The notes under the pieces were generated by a model. It did no database searches and was not told the origin of the DNA. It was given only the letters and a program-made list of their open reading frames with translations. The position numbers and the translations under genes were made by a program. From assembly GCA_018883485.1 (NCBI GenBank), contig VEQB01000022.1:1-14135 (forward strand): a stretch of 14,135 bases of DNA, written 5' to 3'. Shown piece after piece: positions 8,117 to 14,019 of this stretch. Within the stretch, counting starts at the first letter, position 1. Each line of letters starts with the position of its first letter. The DNA is from Bacteroidota bacterium. Lineage in GTDB: Bacteria > Bacteroidota > Bacteroidia > UKL13-3.

Positions 8117-9034
8117 TTAGTAAGTGTAGCTTACCATAATGTCATCAGAAGTCTCAATGGCATAAGGTACTTTAAAGGTAATGGCATTGGCTCCTTGTGT
8201 GGCATTAATGGTTTTAACACGCAGTCCATTTACATAAACCATGGTTGCAAAACCTCCTTTTAGGGTTTGACCTAAGGTAATGGGAATATCTACGTTTGCA
8301 GCGCCAGTTAAACCAGTAAAGTTTTCTGTTACCTGAATAAAGGCATCCTCTTTGGCATTGGCTGTTGCTTGGGCAGAAGCGGCAGCTGAAGCTGCATTGT
8401 TTGCTGTTGTTTGAGCGGCAGAAGCGGCTGTGTTGGCATTGTTTGCCGAAGTTTGCGCTGCACCTGCTGCGGTGTTAGCCGTATTAGCAGTAGATTGAGC
8501 GGCGGCTGCATTTGTTAAGGCATTACTTGCATTTGTCCTTACAAGATCCAAGTCAATGTTATTGGCAATGGTAATCTTGTCAAGCTTACCCTTGTAAACT
8601 CCATTGAAGGCAAATGTGTCGGCATTGCTTTCATACGCAGCTTTAACAGCCGCTGCACTTAAGGCATTGGTAAACAAATCTTCATCTGCAATCTTTTTAA
8701 AGGTAGAAGTTGCACCAGTACCAGTAGTAACAGCGGTTACAATGTACAAAGCCCATTTAGAGTCACCATCATCATTTACAAACACACGGTCTGTAACCTT
8801 TAAGCCTGTTAAAGCAGCTCTTGCAGCAATGTCGGCAACATTAAAGGCATTCCTGGCGCCTATCACCAAATTGTCTACCTCTGTTTTTGAATACAAATTG
8901 AGGTTTGCTCTTGCTGTGATAGCATTTACATCTGATAAATTGTTGGCCTTTTTAACTACTTCTGAGTCTAAGGCTTTTTGTGCCAGTGTTTGTGTTAACT
9001 GGTCAACCTGTTTGATTTTTAAAAGTTCACTCAT
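8117..9034 (-). CDS. Fibre/spike protein with alanine-rich coiled-coil stalk, 305 aa
   Basis: The N-terminus (KQVDQLTQTLAQKALDSEVV, then NNLSDVNAITARANL and LYSKTEVDNL) is the typical entry region of phage tail fibres and Bacteroidetes virion fibres. Residues 64-150 form a beta-rich domain (RVFVNDDGDSKWALYIVTAV). Residues 172-232 are an Ala/Asn/Thr/Gln-rich stalk with a 14-residue period (two heptads), expected to form a trimeric coiled coil. The C-terminal domain (FIQVTENFTGLTG to DDIMVSYTY) is a compact beta domain containing VYVNGLRV. The inferred role is receptor recognition or a vertex or tail spike. It sits between two other small beta-rich proteins, 6 and 9 bases away. Tail fibres of tailed phages look much the same, so this gene alone does not tell the virion type. 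Confidence 0.82.
   Translation of the reverse strand: MSELLKIKQVDQLTQTLAQKALDSEVVKKANNLSDVNAITARANLNLYSKTEVDNLVIGARNAFNVADIAARAALTGLKVTDRVFVNDDGDSKWALYIVTAVTTGTGATSTFKKIADEDLFTNALSAAAVKAAYESNADTFAFNGVYKGKLDKITIANNIDLDLVRTNASNALTNAAAAQSTANTANTAAGAAQTSANNANTAASAAQTTANNAASAAASAQATANAKEDAFIQVTENFTGLTGAANVDIPITLGQTLKGGFATMVYVNGLRVKTINATQGANAITFKVPYAIETSDDIMVSYTY
8339..8521 (-). repeat. In-gene 42-bp (14-residue) stalk repeats, about 4 copies
   Basis: The translated frame shows a unit of the form A-x-A-A-Q-x-S/T-A-N-x-A-x-x-A, with Gln at residues 180, 194, 208 and 222, a strict 14-residue (42-bp) spacing. The period equals two heptads, as expected for a coiled-coil stalk. The copies are diverged at the DNA level, mostly at third positions and single residues. 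Confidence 0.85.
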
Positions 9035-9040
9035 ATAATT

Positions 9041-9460
9041 TTAATTATGGGTTAGTGTTAAGTATTTTACATATACCACATCGGTGGGTTCAAGCTGAAA
9101 TCTACCGTGCCAATAAAGCACTCCTTCCTCTACATGAAAGGCGCTGTGAGAGCCGTGGTCGAATAAGGCTCCGTTTACTACCAGGAATAATCCCTCTGGA
9201 TCATCTGCGTTTGGTTCAAACCGAAACTGAGCTTGGCCACTGGCGCTTACGATGAGGTTTACCTTTATCCATTCTGGTTTCCAAATCAGGCTGGTAGTGT
9301 CGTTTTGACTGCCATTGATTTCTTGTATGGTGCTTATTTTATAGCGCTCTTTGCCAAATTGTATTTCATCGTTAACCCTATCACCTAAAAGCCCAAGTAG
9401 GTCTTTTATGGAAAAGGTTTTCTGAACCCTATTTCGAATATTGGTAAGTTTAAATAGCAT
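9041..9460 (-). CDS. Beta-rich fibre/spike accessory protein, 139 aa
   Basis: No catalytic motif, signal peptide or membrane segment is visible. The first 60 residues are mixed (FSIKDLLGLLGDRVNDEI, ERYKISTIQEING). The second half is a run of beta strands: FRFEPNADDPEGLFLVVNG, HSAFHVEEGVLYWHG and FQLEPTDVVYVKYLTLT. The ending pattern (VNG, then a strand, then L-x-x-x-D-x-V/I-x-V-x-Y) resembles the C-terminal domain of the neighbouring 305-aa fibre protein (VYVNGLRV, DDIMVSYTY), so the two may share a fold and assemble together. It lies 6 bases before the fibre gene. It is also 6 bases after the end of the -1 frame extension of the glucosaminidase gene. The function is inferred from fold pattern and position only. 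Confidence 0.68.
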   Translation of the reverse strand: MLFKLTNIRNRVQKTFSIKDLLGLLGDRVNDEIQFGKERYKISTIQEINGSQNDTTSLIWKPEWIKVNLIVSASGQAQFRFEPNADDPEGLFLVVNGALFDHGSHSAFHVEEGVLYWHGRFQLEPTDVVYVKYLTLTHN

Positions 9461-9466
9461 TTAGTT

Positions 9467-9564
9467 TTATTTAAAAAGTTTGAGATACAAGTACCTGCCT
9501 CCCCAAAGCAATAGCAGCGCACCGCCTAAGCCAAGGGAGGATTTGGTAGTAATACTTTTTTTTT
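9467..9564 (-). other. Putative -1 frameshift/slippage site (A9) and 3' extension coding a transmembrane tail
   Basis: In the minus strand nine A's (9556-9564) follow a GCT codon and are read as three AAA codons. In frame 0 the gene stops at 9526. A -1 slip on the run leads into a frame open until TAA at 9467-9469 that encodes SITTK, then SSLGLGGALLLLWGGRYLY, then LKLFK: a clear membrane helix with a basic end. That frame has a stop (TAA) immediately upstream of the A run and no ATG, so it can be reached only by slipping. The product would be 182 aa instead of 162. Addition of one A by RNA polymerase slippage, or a missing A in the assembly, would give the same protein. Supporting context: it closes a 65-base gap to 6 bases. 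Confidence 0.6.
9498..9540 (-). repeat. Inverted repeat downstream of the A9 run
   Basis: The arms cctccc (9498-9503) and gggagg (9535-9540) pair perfectly, giving a 6-bp GC-rich stem (7 with a G-T pair) in the transcript. It starts 15 bases after the A9 run. That is longer than the usual 5-9 base spacer of -1 frameshift stimulators, so its role is uncertain. Confidence 0.4.
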
Positions 9565-10014
9565 AGCGATGGATAGAATGTTTTCATAAATGGAGATGAT
9601 TCCTTTCATGTACGCATTCCTATCGTCGCCATTTTTCTCCGATATATAAGGACTTTGTGATATGCGCTGGGCATAAAGTTTGTAATCTGTTCCAGCAGCT
9701 TTGGCAGACTTATAACTAATTGCAATGAGCCTGGCAAAATCATAGAAACTATCTTGGGCTGTGGCATATACCCTGAATACCAAATTGTACTTTGGGTTGG
9801 CTTTTACAGAAGCTCCCTTCCAAAAGTCATTTACCTTTCCAGCCGCAGTAATACCAAAAAAGTTGTTGTGCTTTTTGGCTAGGGTTGAGGTTCCCCAAGC
9901 ACTTTCAAATGCGCCTTGTGATAATATTATTAATGGGTCGATCCCAAACTTTTCGCCAGCTTTTTTGGCAAGCTCATAATAAGTTGTTACGTATAGTTCT
10001 GTTTTTGTGCTCAT
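9526..10014 (-). CDS. FlgJ/LytG-type N-acetylglucosaminidase, 162 aa (182 aa if frameshifted)
   Basis: This is a peptidoglycan hydrolase of the glucosaminidase (GH73-like) family, expected to cut the glycan strand. From the chosen start, QGAFESAWGTSTLAKKHNNF (about residues 33-52) holds the catalytic Glu of the ES.WG.S motif at residue 37. FFGITA follows, and later YATAQDSFYDFARLI, the conserved substrate-groove helix. The start is taken at ATG 10014 (MSTKTELYVTTYY), whose ATG overlaps the upstream stop as ATGA; the longer frame up to 10053 would lie inside the previous gene. There is no signal peptide. The gene runs through an A9 tract at its end, where a -1 slip would add a transmembrane tail. 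It is either an endolysin working with the holin and spanin candidates or a virion-bound hydrolase for cell entry; the upstream membrane protein and fibre neighbours favour the latter slightly. Confidence 0.9.
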   Translation of the reverse strand: MSTKTELYVTTYYELAKKAGEKFGIDPLIILSQGAFESAWGTSTLAKKHNNFFGITAAGKVNDFWKGASVKANPKYNLVFRVYATAQDSFYDFARLIAISYKSAKAAGTDYKLYAQRISQSPYISEKNGDDRNAYMKGIISIYENILSIAKKKVLLPNPPLA

Positions 10015-11063
10015 GCGTTTAAAAGAATTGTAGTGTGTTTTTTTTCTACCCAAAGCAGGGTATTGTCAATGGTTTTAAATTGGGTAAACTCACCTTTATT
10101 AGTGGTTAAACTCAATACAGGTTCACCTAGTAAGGAATTGACATTTGCTATGTCTATCAAGATAAGCTGCTCATTAAGAATGGGCGCTTTGCGGATGGTT
10201 AACAGCATGGGTGTTGGCAAACCTTTAAGGGTAAAAAAGTCTTGTGGTTTCATCCAAGCAGTAAAAGGAATGGTGGCAGGATAGGCATCATACATATTTT
10301 TGTAGAAGGGGAATATGTCCACAAAATCAATTGAGCTGGAAACCCAAAAGCTTACTCTGGCTTTGTTCTTATCTTTATAAGCACTAGGGGCCTTGGCTGC
10401 ATTGATAACATAGGCAACTTCAATAAACTTTACATTGTTCTTCTGGTCGTATTGTTGCCTGCCTGTTGCATATCCTAAAAACTCTCCTGCTTTTGATACC
10501 CTAATTGTATTTTTTTCAGAGAATTGCTCGTAAAAGGCTCCATGGTTTGAAGCATCAGGTGAGCTCCTTAAGGTAACTGGCTTTTTTGCAACTACTAAAC
10601 TGCTTGCTTTAGCAAATTCAACTGCTGGGCTGCTGCCTTTGTCTCCTTGCTTTTTAGGATTTGTTGCTATAATGGATAAAAAGGTTTGATACTCTGAAGC
10701 ACTCAATTCACTTTGAAGGTCATCCAGCAAATTGTCTTCAAAAAGATTGGCATAATCTCTAGCAACTTGATCCAAGTTAGTAATGGATTTAGCTGTTTCA
10801 AAAACGACAGAAACAGAAGTAGTATCAATACTTTTAAGCCAAGATATACCTGAGGGATTAATAGCAGAGCGAAGACCAATTGCTTGGCGTGCTGTTGGGC
10901 TATCATCTACCTGGGTTTGTGTATTGTTTTTTCTAAAATCTACCAATAGCTTTTTTGCAAGCGTATAGGTTATAATTACCCCTCCAATCACAAGAATGCC
11001 ATTAACAATCTTTGCAGGATTGAGCCCAATGTGTTGTTCTATTGTGGAAGGATTATTGGCCAT
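10011..11063 (-). CDS. Membrane-anchored protein with annexin-like and SH3-like regions, 350 aa
   Basis: One membrane helix near the N-terminus (about residues 18-36, KIVNGILVIGGVIITYTLA) is followed by a basic stretch, so the bulk is probably on one side of a membrane. Residues 57-132 read RQAIGLRSAINPSGISWL, then VARDYANLFEDNLLDDLQ and SELSASEYQTFLSII. Spacing and hydrophobic pattern resemble an annexin repeat, which I recall also from Bacteroidetes phage proteins; no calcium-site claim is made. Residues 161-250 look like a bacterial SH3 domain (VTLRSSPD, AGEFLGYATGRQ, KFIEVAYVIN, RVSFWVSS), a fold that often binds peptidoglycan. About 100 C-terminal residues are unassigned. Its stop overlaps the glucosaminidase start (ATGA), so the two are likely translated together. 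I infer an envelope-penetration or virion membrane protein that works with the hydrolase. Confidence 0.72.
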   Translation of the reverse strand: MANNPSTIEQHIGLNPAKIVNGILVIGGVIITYTLAKKLLVDFRKNNTQTQVDDSPTARQAIGLRSAINPSGISWLKSIDTTSVSVVFETAKSITNLDQVARDYANLFEDNLLDDLQSELSASEYQTFLSIIATNPKKQGDKGSSPAVEFAKASSLVVAKKPVTLRSSPDASNHGAFYEQFSEKNTIRVSKAGEFLGYATGRQQYDQKNNVKFIEVAYVINAAKAPSAYKDKNKARVSFWVSSSIDFVDIFPFYKNMYDAYPATIPFTAWMKPQDFFTLKGLPTPMLLTIRKAPILNEQLILIDIANVNSLLGEPVLSLTTNKGEFTQFKTIDNTLLWVEKKHTTILLNA

Positions 11064-11070
11064 ATAATAA

Positions 11071-11283
11071 CTATCTTATGGTTAGGTATGCGCGTAGCTT
11101 TAGCCTGTTATCGAAAGACTCCAACTTCTTTATCATAATTTGAAGTTCTTTGGCATTAAACTCATCTGCTATTTTTTGCAGGGATTCGGTAATGATGCGT
11201 TCTTCTAAGGCATCATTGGGGTGTATTTTTAGCTGAACCGATTTTGCTTCGGCCTTCTTTCCTGGGCGTAATGATGGAAACAT
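11071..11283 (-). CDS. Small charged helical protein, 70 aa
   Basis: I recognise no family. The sequence is rich in Lys and Glu and mostly helical: LKIHPNDALEERIITESLQ, KIADEFNAKELQIMIKKLE, then SFDNRLKLRAYLTIR. There is no signal peptide, membrane helix or cysteine. It starts at ATG 11283, 6 bases after the coiled-coil protein gene, and ends 7 bases before the membrane protein gene. That tight packing and its ordinary codon use support a real gene. Its position in the structural block suggests a small virion or assembly protein, but nothing in the sequence decides this. Confidence 0.7.
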   Translation of the reverse strand: MFPSLRPGKKAEAKSVQLKIHPNDALEERIITESLQKIADEFNAKELQIMIKKLESFDNRLKLRAYLTIR

Positions 11284-11289
11284 AAGAAT

Positions 11290-12084
11290 TTACGATTGTG
11301 GTGTTGGGTGATTTTGTGTAATGAGATCGAGAATGGTTTTGAGTACTGCTTTATCCTTTTCAATTTCACTTAGCAGCAAGTACATGGTTCCAAGCTCTTG
11401 GTTTGAAAGTCCATTGCAAAAGGTTTGAATGAGTTCCAGAATTGCCTCTCGTTGATTAGGGTCTTTTTCTTTTCCAGCCTCCAATTGGGCAGTGGATTCA
11501 TCTGCACCAGATAAGAAGTTAATGGCAGTTCCAACAGGGGTTCCTGTAAAGAATTTTGCAAGCCCAGGAAGCGCCATTCCAATTACAGAGGAGTAATATT
11601 CAATTTGCTTTTTGGCATCTAAACTGGCCTGCATGTCTGATACTTGGTATTGCAGCTCATCATTTAAGGCCTGGGCTTTGGTAAGCTCTGAACTTAAGCG
11701 CTCCAATTCTTTGCTGCGCTCCATTTCAGAGAATTTACGTTGAACCAACTCATTTACTTCTGCTTCACCCAACCCATTAAATCCTGCAAGGGATTTTGGA
11801 AGCTCAGCATCTGCATCATGAAATTCAAACACCTTTGACCAAATCAGGATATTATCGTCTGCGGACTTAAACTCAATTTTTACCTTATCAGGATTTTCAG
11901 ATTTATCATAGCTAATTACCAAAGGTGAGAAATTGGCAATGGCAGCATTTTCAATGCTATTGAGCTTTTTGCCATTTCTATAAAACAAGGCATTAAATAC
12001 AACATGGGTATGTCCTTGCTTGACAAAAGTCTTTATCAACTTTGCGCAGGCAGATGTTACATTGTATATTTTTCTCTTGTTCAC
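11290..12084 (-). CDS. Coiled-coil protein with C-terminal hydrophobic segment, 264 aa
   Basis: The start is GTG at 12084, one base after the previous stop; the next in-frame Met is too far down to be likely. Residues 1-90 are beta-rich (HTHVVFNALFYRNGKK, VKIEFKSADDNILIW, SKVFEFHD). Residues 105-162 form a clear coiled coil (EVNELVQRKFSEMERSKELE, LERLSSELTKAQALNDELQY). A hydrophobic Gly/Pro-containing stretch (165-191, SVIGMALPGLAKFF, TPVGTAINFLSG) could be membrane-interacting or buried. The C-terminus is helical and acidic (ELIQTFCNGLSNQELGTMY, LLLSEIEKDKAVLKTIL). I do not recognise the family. Location between the small beta-rich proteins and the membrane/hydrolase pair suggests a virion component linking shell and membrane or a scaffold; this is inference. 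Confidence 0.75.
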   Translation of the reverse strand: MNKRKIYNVTSACAKLIKTFVKQGHTHVVFNALFYRNGKKLNSIENAAIANFSPLVISYDKSENPDKVKIEFKSADDNILIWSKVFEFHDADAELPKSLAGFNGLGEAEVNELVQRKFSEMERSKELERLSSELTKAQALNDELQYQVSDMQASLDAKKQIEYYSSVIGMALPGLAKFFTGTPVGTAINFLSGADESTAQLEAGKEKDPNQREAILELIQTFCNGLSNQELGTMYLLLSEIEKDKAVLKTILDLITQNHPTPQS

Positions 12085-12085
12085 G

Positions 12086-12406
12086 TTATAGTATGATTTG
12101 AATAAATTCTAGTACTGGATAAACTGTTAGGTTGTTTGGCAACACAATGGCAACTAAACCTGAGAACTCTTCAAGGCTCTCTGAATAGGCATGTTCTGGC
12201 CCAATTTCAATGATGTTTGTATCAGAGATGATTTTGGTTCTAAGTGGTAATTCTGGAGCATTGGTTAGAAAAAGCAATTCATTATAGGCAGGTACATCGT
12301 ACCTATTTTGCCCACTTCGCGTAACAACCTTTTTAAAGCGATGTAAGGCTATGGGAATTTCCCTTTGAGCCAACTGTTCTTTTATATATGTAATGGCTTC
12401 TAGCAT
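12086..12406 (-). CDS. Small unknown structural-block protein, 106 aa
   Basis: I recognise no family. The N-terminus is a helix (MLEAITYIKEQLAQREIPIA), followed by strands: LHRFKKVVTRSGQNRYDV, YNELLFLTNAPELPL, TKIISDTNIIEIGPEHAY, and a hydrophobic C-terminus GLVAIVLPNNLTVYPVLEFI. Size and alternation suggest a compact alpha/beta or beta-sandwich fold. The ATG at 12406 overlaps the stop of the upstream gene by 7 bases and is preceded by a perfect AGGAGG, which is unusual here. The next gene starts 1 base after its stop. Membership of the virion module is inferred from position only. Confidence 0.7.
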   Translation of the reverse strand: MLEAITYIKEQLAQREIPIALHRFKKVVTRSGQNRYDVPAYNELLFLTNAPELPLRTKIISDTNIIEIGPEHAYSESLEEFSGLVAIVLPNNLTVYPVLEFIQIIL

Positions 12407-12864
12407 AGCTTATCCTCCTGGTAAAAACTATCGGCATAAGGCTGTTCTTTATTGGCATTAGGATTAGTGTTGTAGGTATCTTTTTCAAGTGAGGAACACC
12501 TGAGATAGACACTAATACGGTAGGGAGAAAAACTGCTTATTGGAGTGGTGTCTGTATAAATACCACATAGCAGTGTGCCTGGTTGTAATTGAACATCTAA
12601 GGTTTGAAAATCATAACGATCATTCACTTCAAGAGCAGCAGGACAAGAAACTACAGCAGCAATGGCATTTTCCTTAAGGTTGTTAAATTGCAGGTTTAAC
12701 CAACCTATTTCTGGAAGATACGCATTAGGCTTAAGCCCCTTGGTATGCTTTACTATAAAGCCTGTACACCTTTTAAGGTAGGCAGGCATTTTGTGATTGA
12801 CATGTATGGTTTGACCACTAGAATCAACCTTTAACCACAAGATATGATAGCTAATAAATGCCAT
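12400..12864 (-). CDS. Beta-rich structural candidate, 154 aa
   Basis: The start is placed at ATG 12864 (MAFISYHILWLKVDSSGQ), 4 bases after the preceding stop; an upstream start at 12909 would overlap the previous gene and add residues with no support. The protein is dominated by beta strands: TIHVNHKMPAYLKRCTGFIV, INLQFNN-like segments (GWLNLQFNNLKENAIAAVV), YDFQTLDVQLQPGTLLCGIY, PYRISVYLRCSSLEKD. It has no signal peptide or membrane helix. The alternating strand pattern, with a strand ending in Y-R-I-S-V-Y-L near the C-terminus, parallels the end of the upstream 132-aa protein (YEAKIYLWLSNEN), so both may be single beta-sandwich (jelly-roll-like) proteins. A minor capsid or spike-base role is inferred from order and fold pattern; no homolog is recognised. 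Confidence 0.75.
   Translation of the reverse strand: MAFISYHILWLKVDSSGQTIHVNHKMPAYLKRCTGFIVKHTKGLKPNAYLPEIGWLNLQFNNLKENAIAAVVSCPAALEVNDRYDFQTLDVQLQPGTLLCGIYTDTTPISSFSPYRISVYLRCSSLEKDTYNTNPNANKEQPYADSFYQEDKLC
12414..12419 (-). promoter_or_regulatory. Perfect Shine-Dalgarno AGGAGG, 7 bases before ATG 12406
   Basis: In the minus strand AGGAGG lies inside the last codons of the upstream gene and 7 bases ahead of the ATG. Other starts in the window have A/T-rich leaders without such a site, so this one stands out; chance within Gln-Glu-Asp codons is possible. Confidence 0.5.
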
Positions 12865-12868
12865 TATC

Positions 12869-13267
12869 TCAATTCTCGTTGCTAAGCCACAAATAAATTT
12901 TCGCCTCATACGGATAACCCTCTGGAGCTAGATCGCCAGGAACCGTTTCAAGAGCTGCACCATCGGTTAATCTACCTTCAATGGCACTGCCACCCGCATC
13001 AAGTTGTTCTTCAAACAAGAAAAACTTTTGGTTGGGGGCAACCTGGTTTCCACTTGTTAGAAGCTTTACCTCATGCAAGTCTTCAAAAACCTCTTGGTTG
13101 TTTACCTTTAAGCCAAGCATAGTTCCAGCAATCAGACTTTCCTGTGGTAGCGACACATAAATGCCTCTTAAGCGGGCATATTGCTTATCGGTTTGGGCTG
13201 TGAGCCTCAAAGACTCGCCAGGGCTGTTTACGGTTATTCTGATTTGCTGAAACTTGTGCTTTTTCAT
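12869..13267 (-). CDS. Beta-sandwich structural candidate, 132 aa
   Basis: Nearly the whole protein is a series of strands: FQQIRITVNSPGESLRLTAQ, YARLRGIYVSLPQESLIAGT, MLGLKVNNQEVFEDLHEVKL, NQKFFLFEEQLDAGGSAIEG, PYEAKIYLWLSNEN. About eight strands with short loops in 132 residues fit a single jelly-roll or similar beta sandwich, as in small capsid or spike-base proteins of tailless viruses. No catalytic residues, signal peptide or membrane helix are seen. The ATG at 13267 follows the 234-aa protein by 20 bases, and the next gene begins 4 bases after its stop. A capsid role is inference. Phage head-decoration or neck proteins of similar size are the alternative. Confidence 0.75.
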   Translation of the reverse strand: MKKHKFQQIRITVNSPGESLRLTAQTDKQYARLRGIYVSLPQESLIAGTMLGLKVNNQEVFEDLHEVKLLTSGNQVAPNQKFFLFEEQLDAGGSAIEGRLTDGAALETVPGDLAPEGYPYEAKIYLWLSNEN

Positions 13268-13287
13268 AGAATGTTGCGCTTTTGGAT

Positions 13288-13992
13288 TTAGGCTTTAATA
13301 ACTGCGGTACCTCTAAGGATTACTTTTAGAAAAGAGTTTTCTGGCGCATTGGCTGCCCATTCAAGGTTAAATTCAATGGACTGTTGGTCGCGAATAATTT
13401 TAGGATTATCCAATACAAACAAGCCTTTGAAATTATCTTTACCTTCTGTTTGAAAAACCTCACAGGAAGTATTAGGGACAAGAACAGTTCCATTGGCTTT
13501 GAACTCAAATTCACCATTGCGTACATAATCAGGAATAATATCATAGTTCACCGTTCCAGGGTTATCTGCGGCTTCGCCTACTGCACCCAATAAAGTGATA
13601 CCGTATAGCAAGAAGTAGTTACCCTTTTCGAGCTTTCCGCTAGAGATGTTTGATTGGCCAACTACCTTATTATCGTCGTCTTTAAACATCTTTATTACTT
13701 TGGAACCGCCAATAGCTCTGGCCACATAGTAGGCGGTATCTACAGCTTGTAAACTTTGACTTGCCAAACCTTGCTGAATTTCTTTAGGCAACATGGCAAT
13801 GCGCTTTTCAAACTCAGCACGTGAACGCGAGCTGGTAGCAGCCGTTGTAGCTTTGGTTTGGTTTTGAATCTTACGAAACAGTTTTTTCTTATCGGCTGGA
13901 CCACTCAAACTGAGTGCTTCCAGAAAATCGTCTTCCGACATGGCGCCTAGCAGATTGTATTCGCTGGCTTCAATTTGTCCTAAGGTGGGCAT
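13288..13992 (-). CDS. Candidate major structural (capsid-like) protein, 234 aa
   Basis: The N-terminal 85 residues are helical and charged (IEASEYNLLGAMSEDDFLEA, ADKKKLFRKIQNQTKATTAA, EKRIAMLPKEIQQGLASQ), like a scaffolding or inner arm. From about residue 88 the chain turns into strands: YYVARAIGGSKVIKMFKDDD, GNYFLLYGITLLGA, NYDIIPDYVRNGEFEFKANG, TVLVPNTSCEVFQTEG, LFVLDNPKIIRDQQSIEFNL, FLKVILRGTAVIKA. About 145 residues of beta structure would make one jelly roll, too short for a double one. It is the longest of the three consecutive beta-rich proteins and is read first among them, which fits a main coat protein, but no homolog is recognised and there is no HK97-type signature. ATG 13992 follows the previous stop by 27 bases. 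Confidence 0.75.
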   Translation of the reverse strand: MPTLGQIEASEYNLLGAMSEDDFLEALSLSGPADKKKLFRKIQNQTKATTAATSSRSRAEFEKRIAMLPKEIQQGLASQSLQAVDTAYYVARAIGGSKVIKMFKDDDNKVVGQSNISSGKLEKGNYFLLYGITLLGAVGEAADNPGTVNYDIIPDYVRNGEFEFKANGTVLVPNTSCEVFQTEGKDNFKGLFVLDNPKIIRDQQSIEFNLEWAANAPENSFLKVILRGTAVIKA

Positions 13993-14019
13993 AGTGTTTT
14001 ATTGATTAAGGGTTTATGA

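Noticed and set aside
8339..8521. Tandem repeats considered as CRISPR or regulatory iterons
   Set aside because: The 42-bp period is in frame, lacks constant repeats with unique spacers, and encodes a typical coiled-coil stalk.
8604..9038. 144-aa plus-strand open frame
   Set aside because: It is antisense to the fibre gene; its composition (Ala/Ser/Thr/Val-rich) mirrors the low-complexity coding strand and it has no family pattern.
9498..9540. Inverted repeat considered as a transcription terminator
   Set aside because: The stem is short (6-7 bp) with a 31-base loop and no T-run follows in the minus strand; genes downstream look co-transcribed.
9526..10053. Longer glucosaminidase start at 10053
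   Set aside because: It overlaps the upstream gene by 43 bases and adds residues not typical of the family; ATG 10014 gives a standard ATGA junction.
11370..11582. 70-aa minus-strand frame inside the coiled-coil gene
   Set aside because: Alternative-frame translation within a well supported gene; no upstream signal and no domain.
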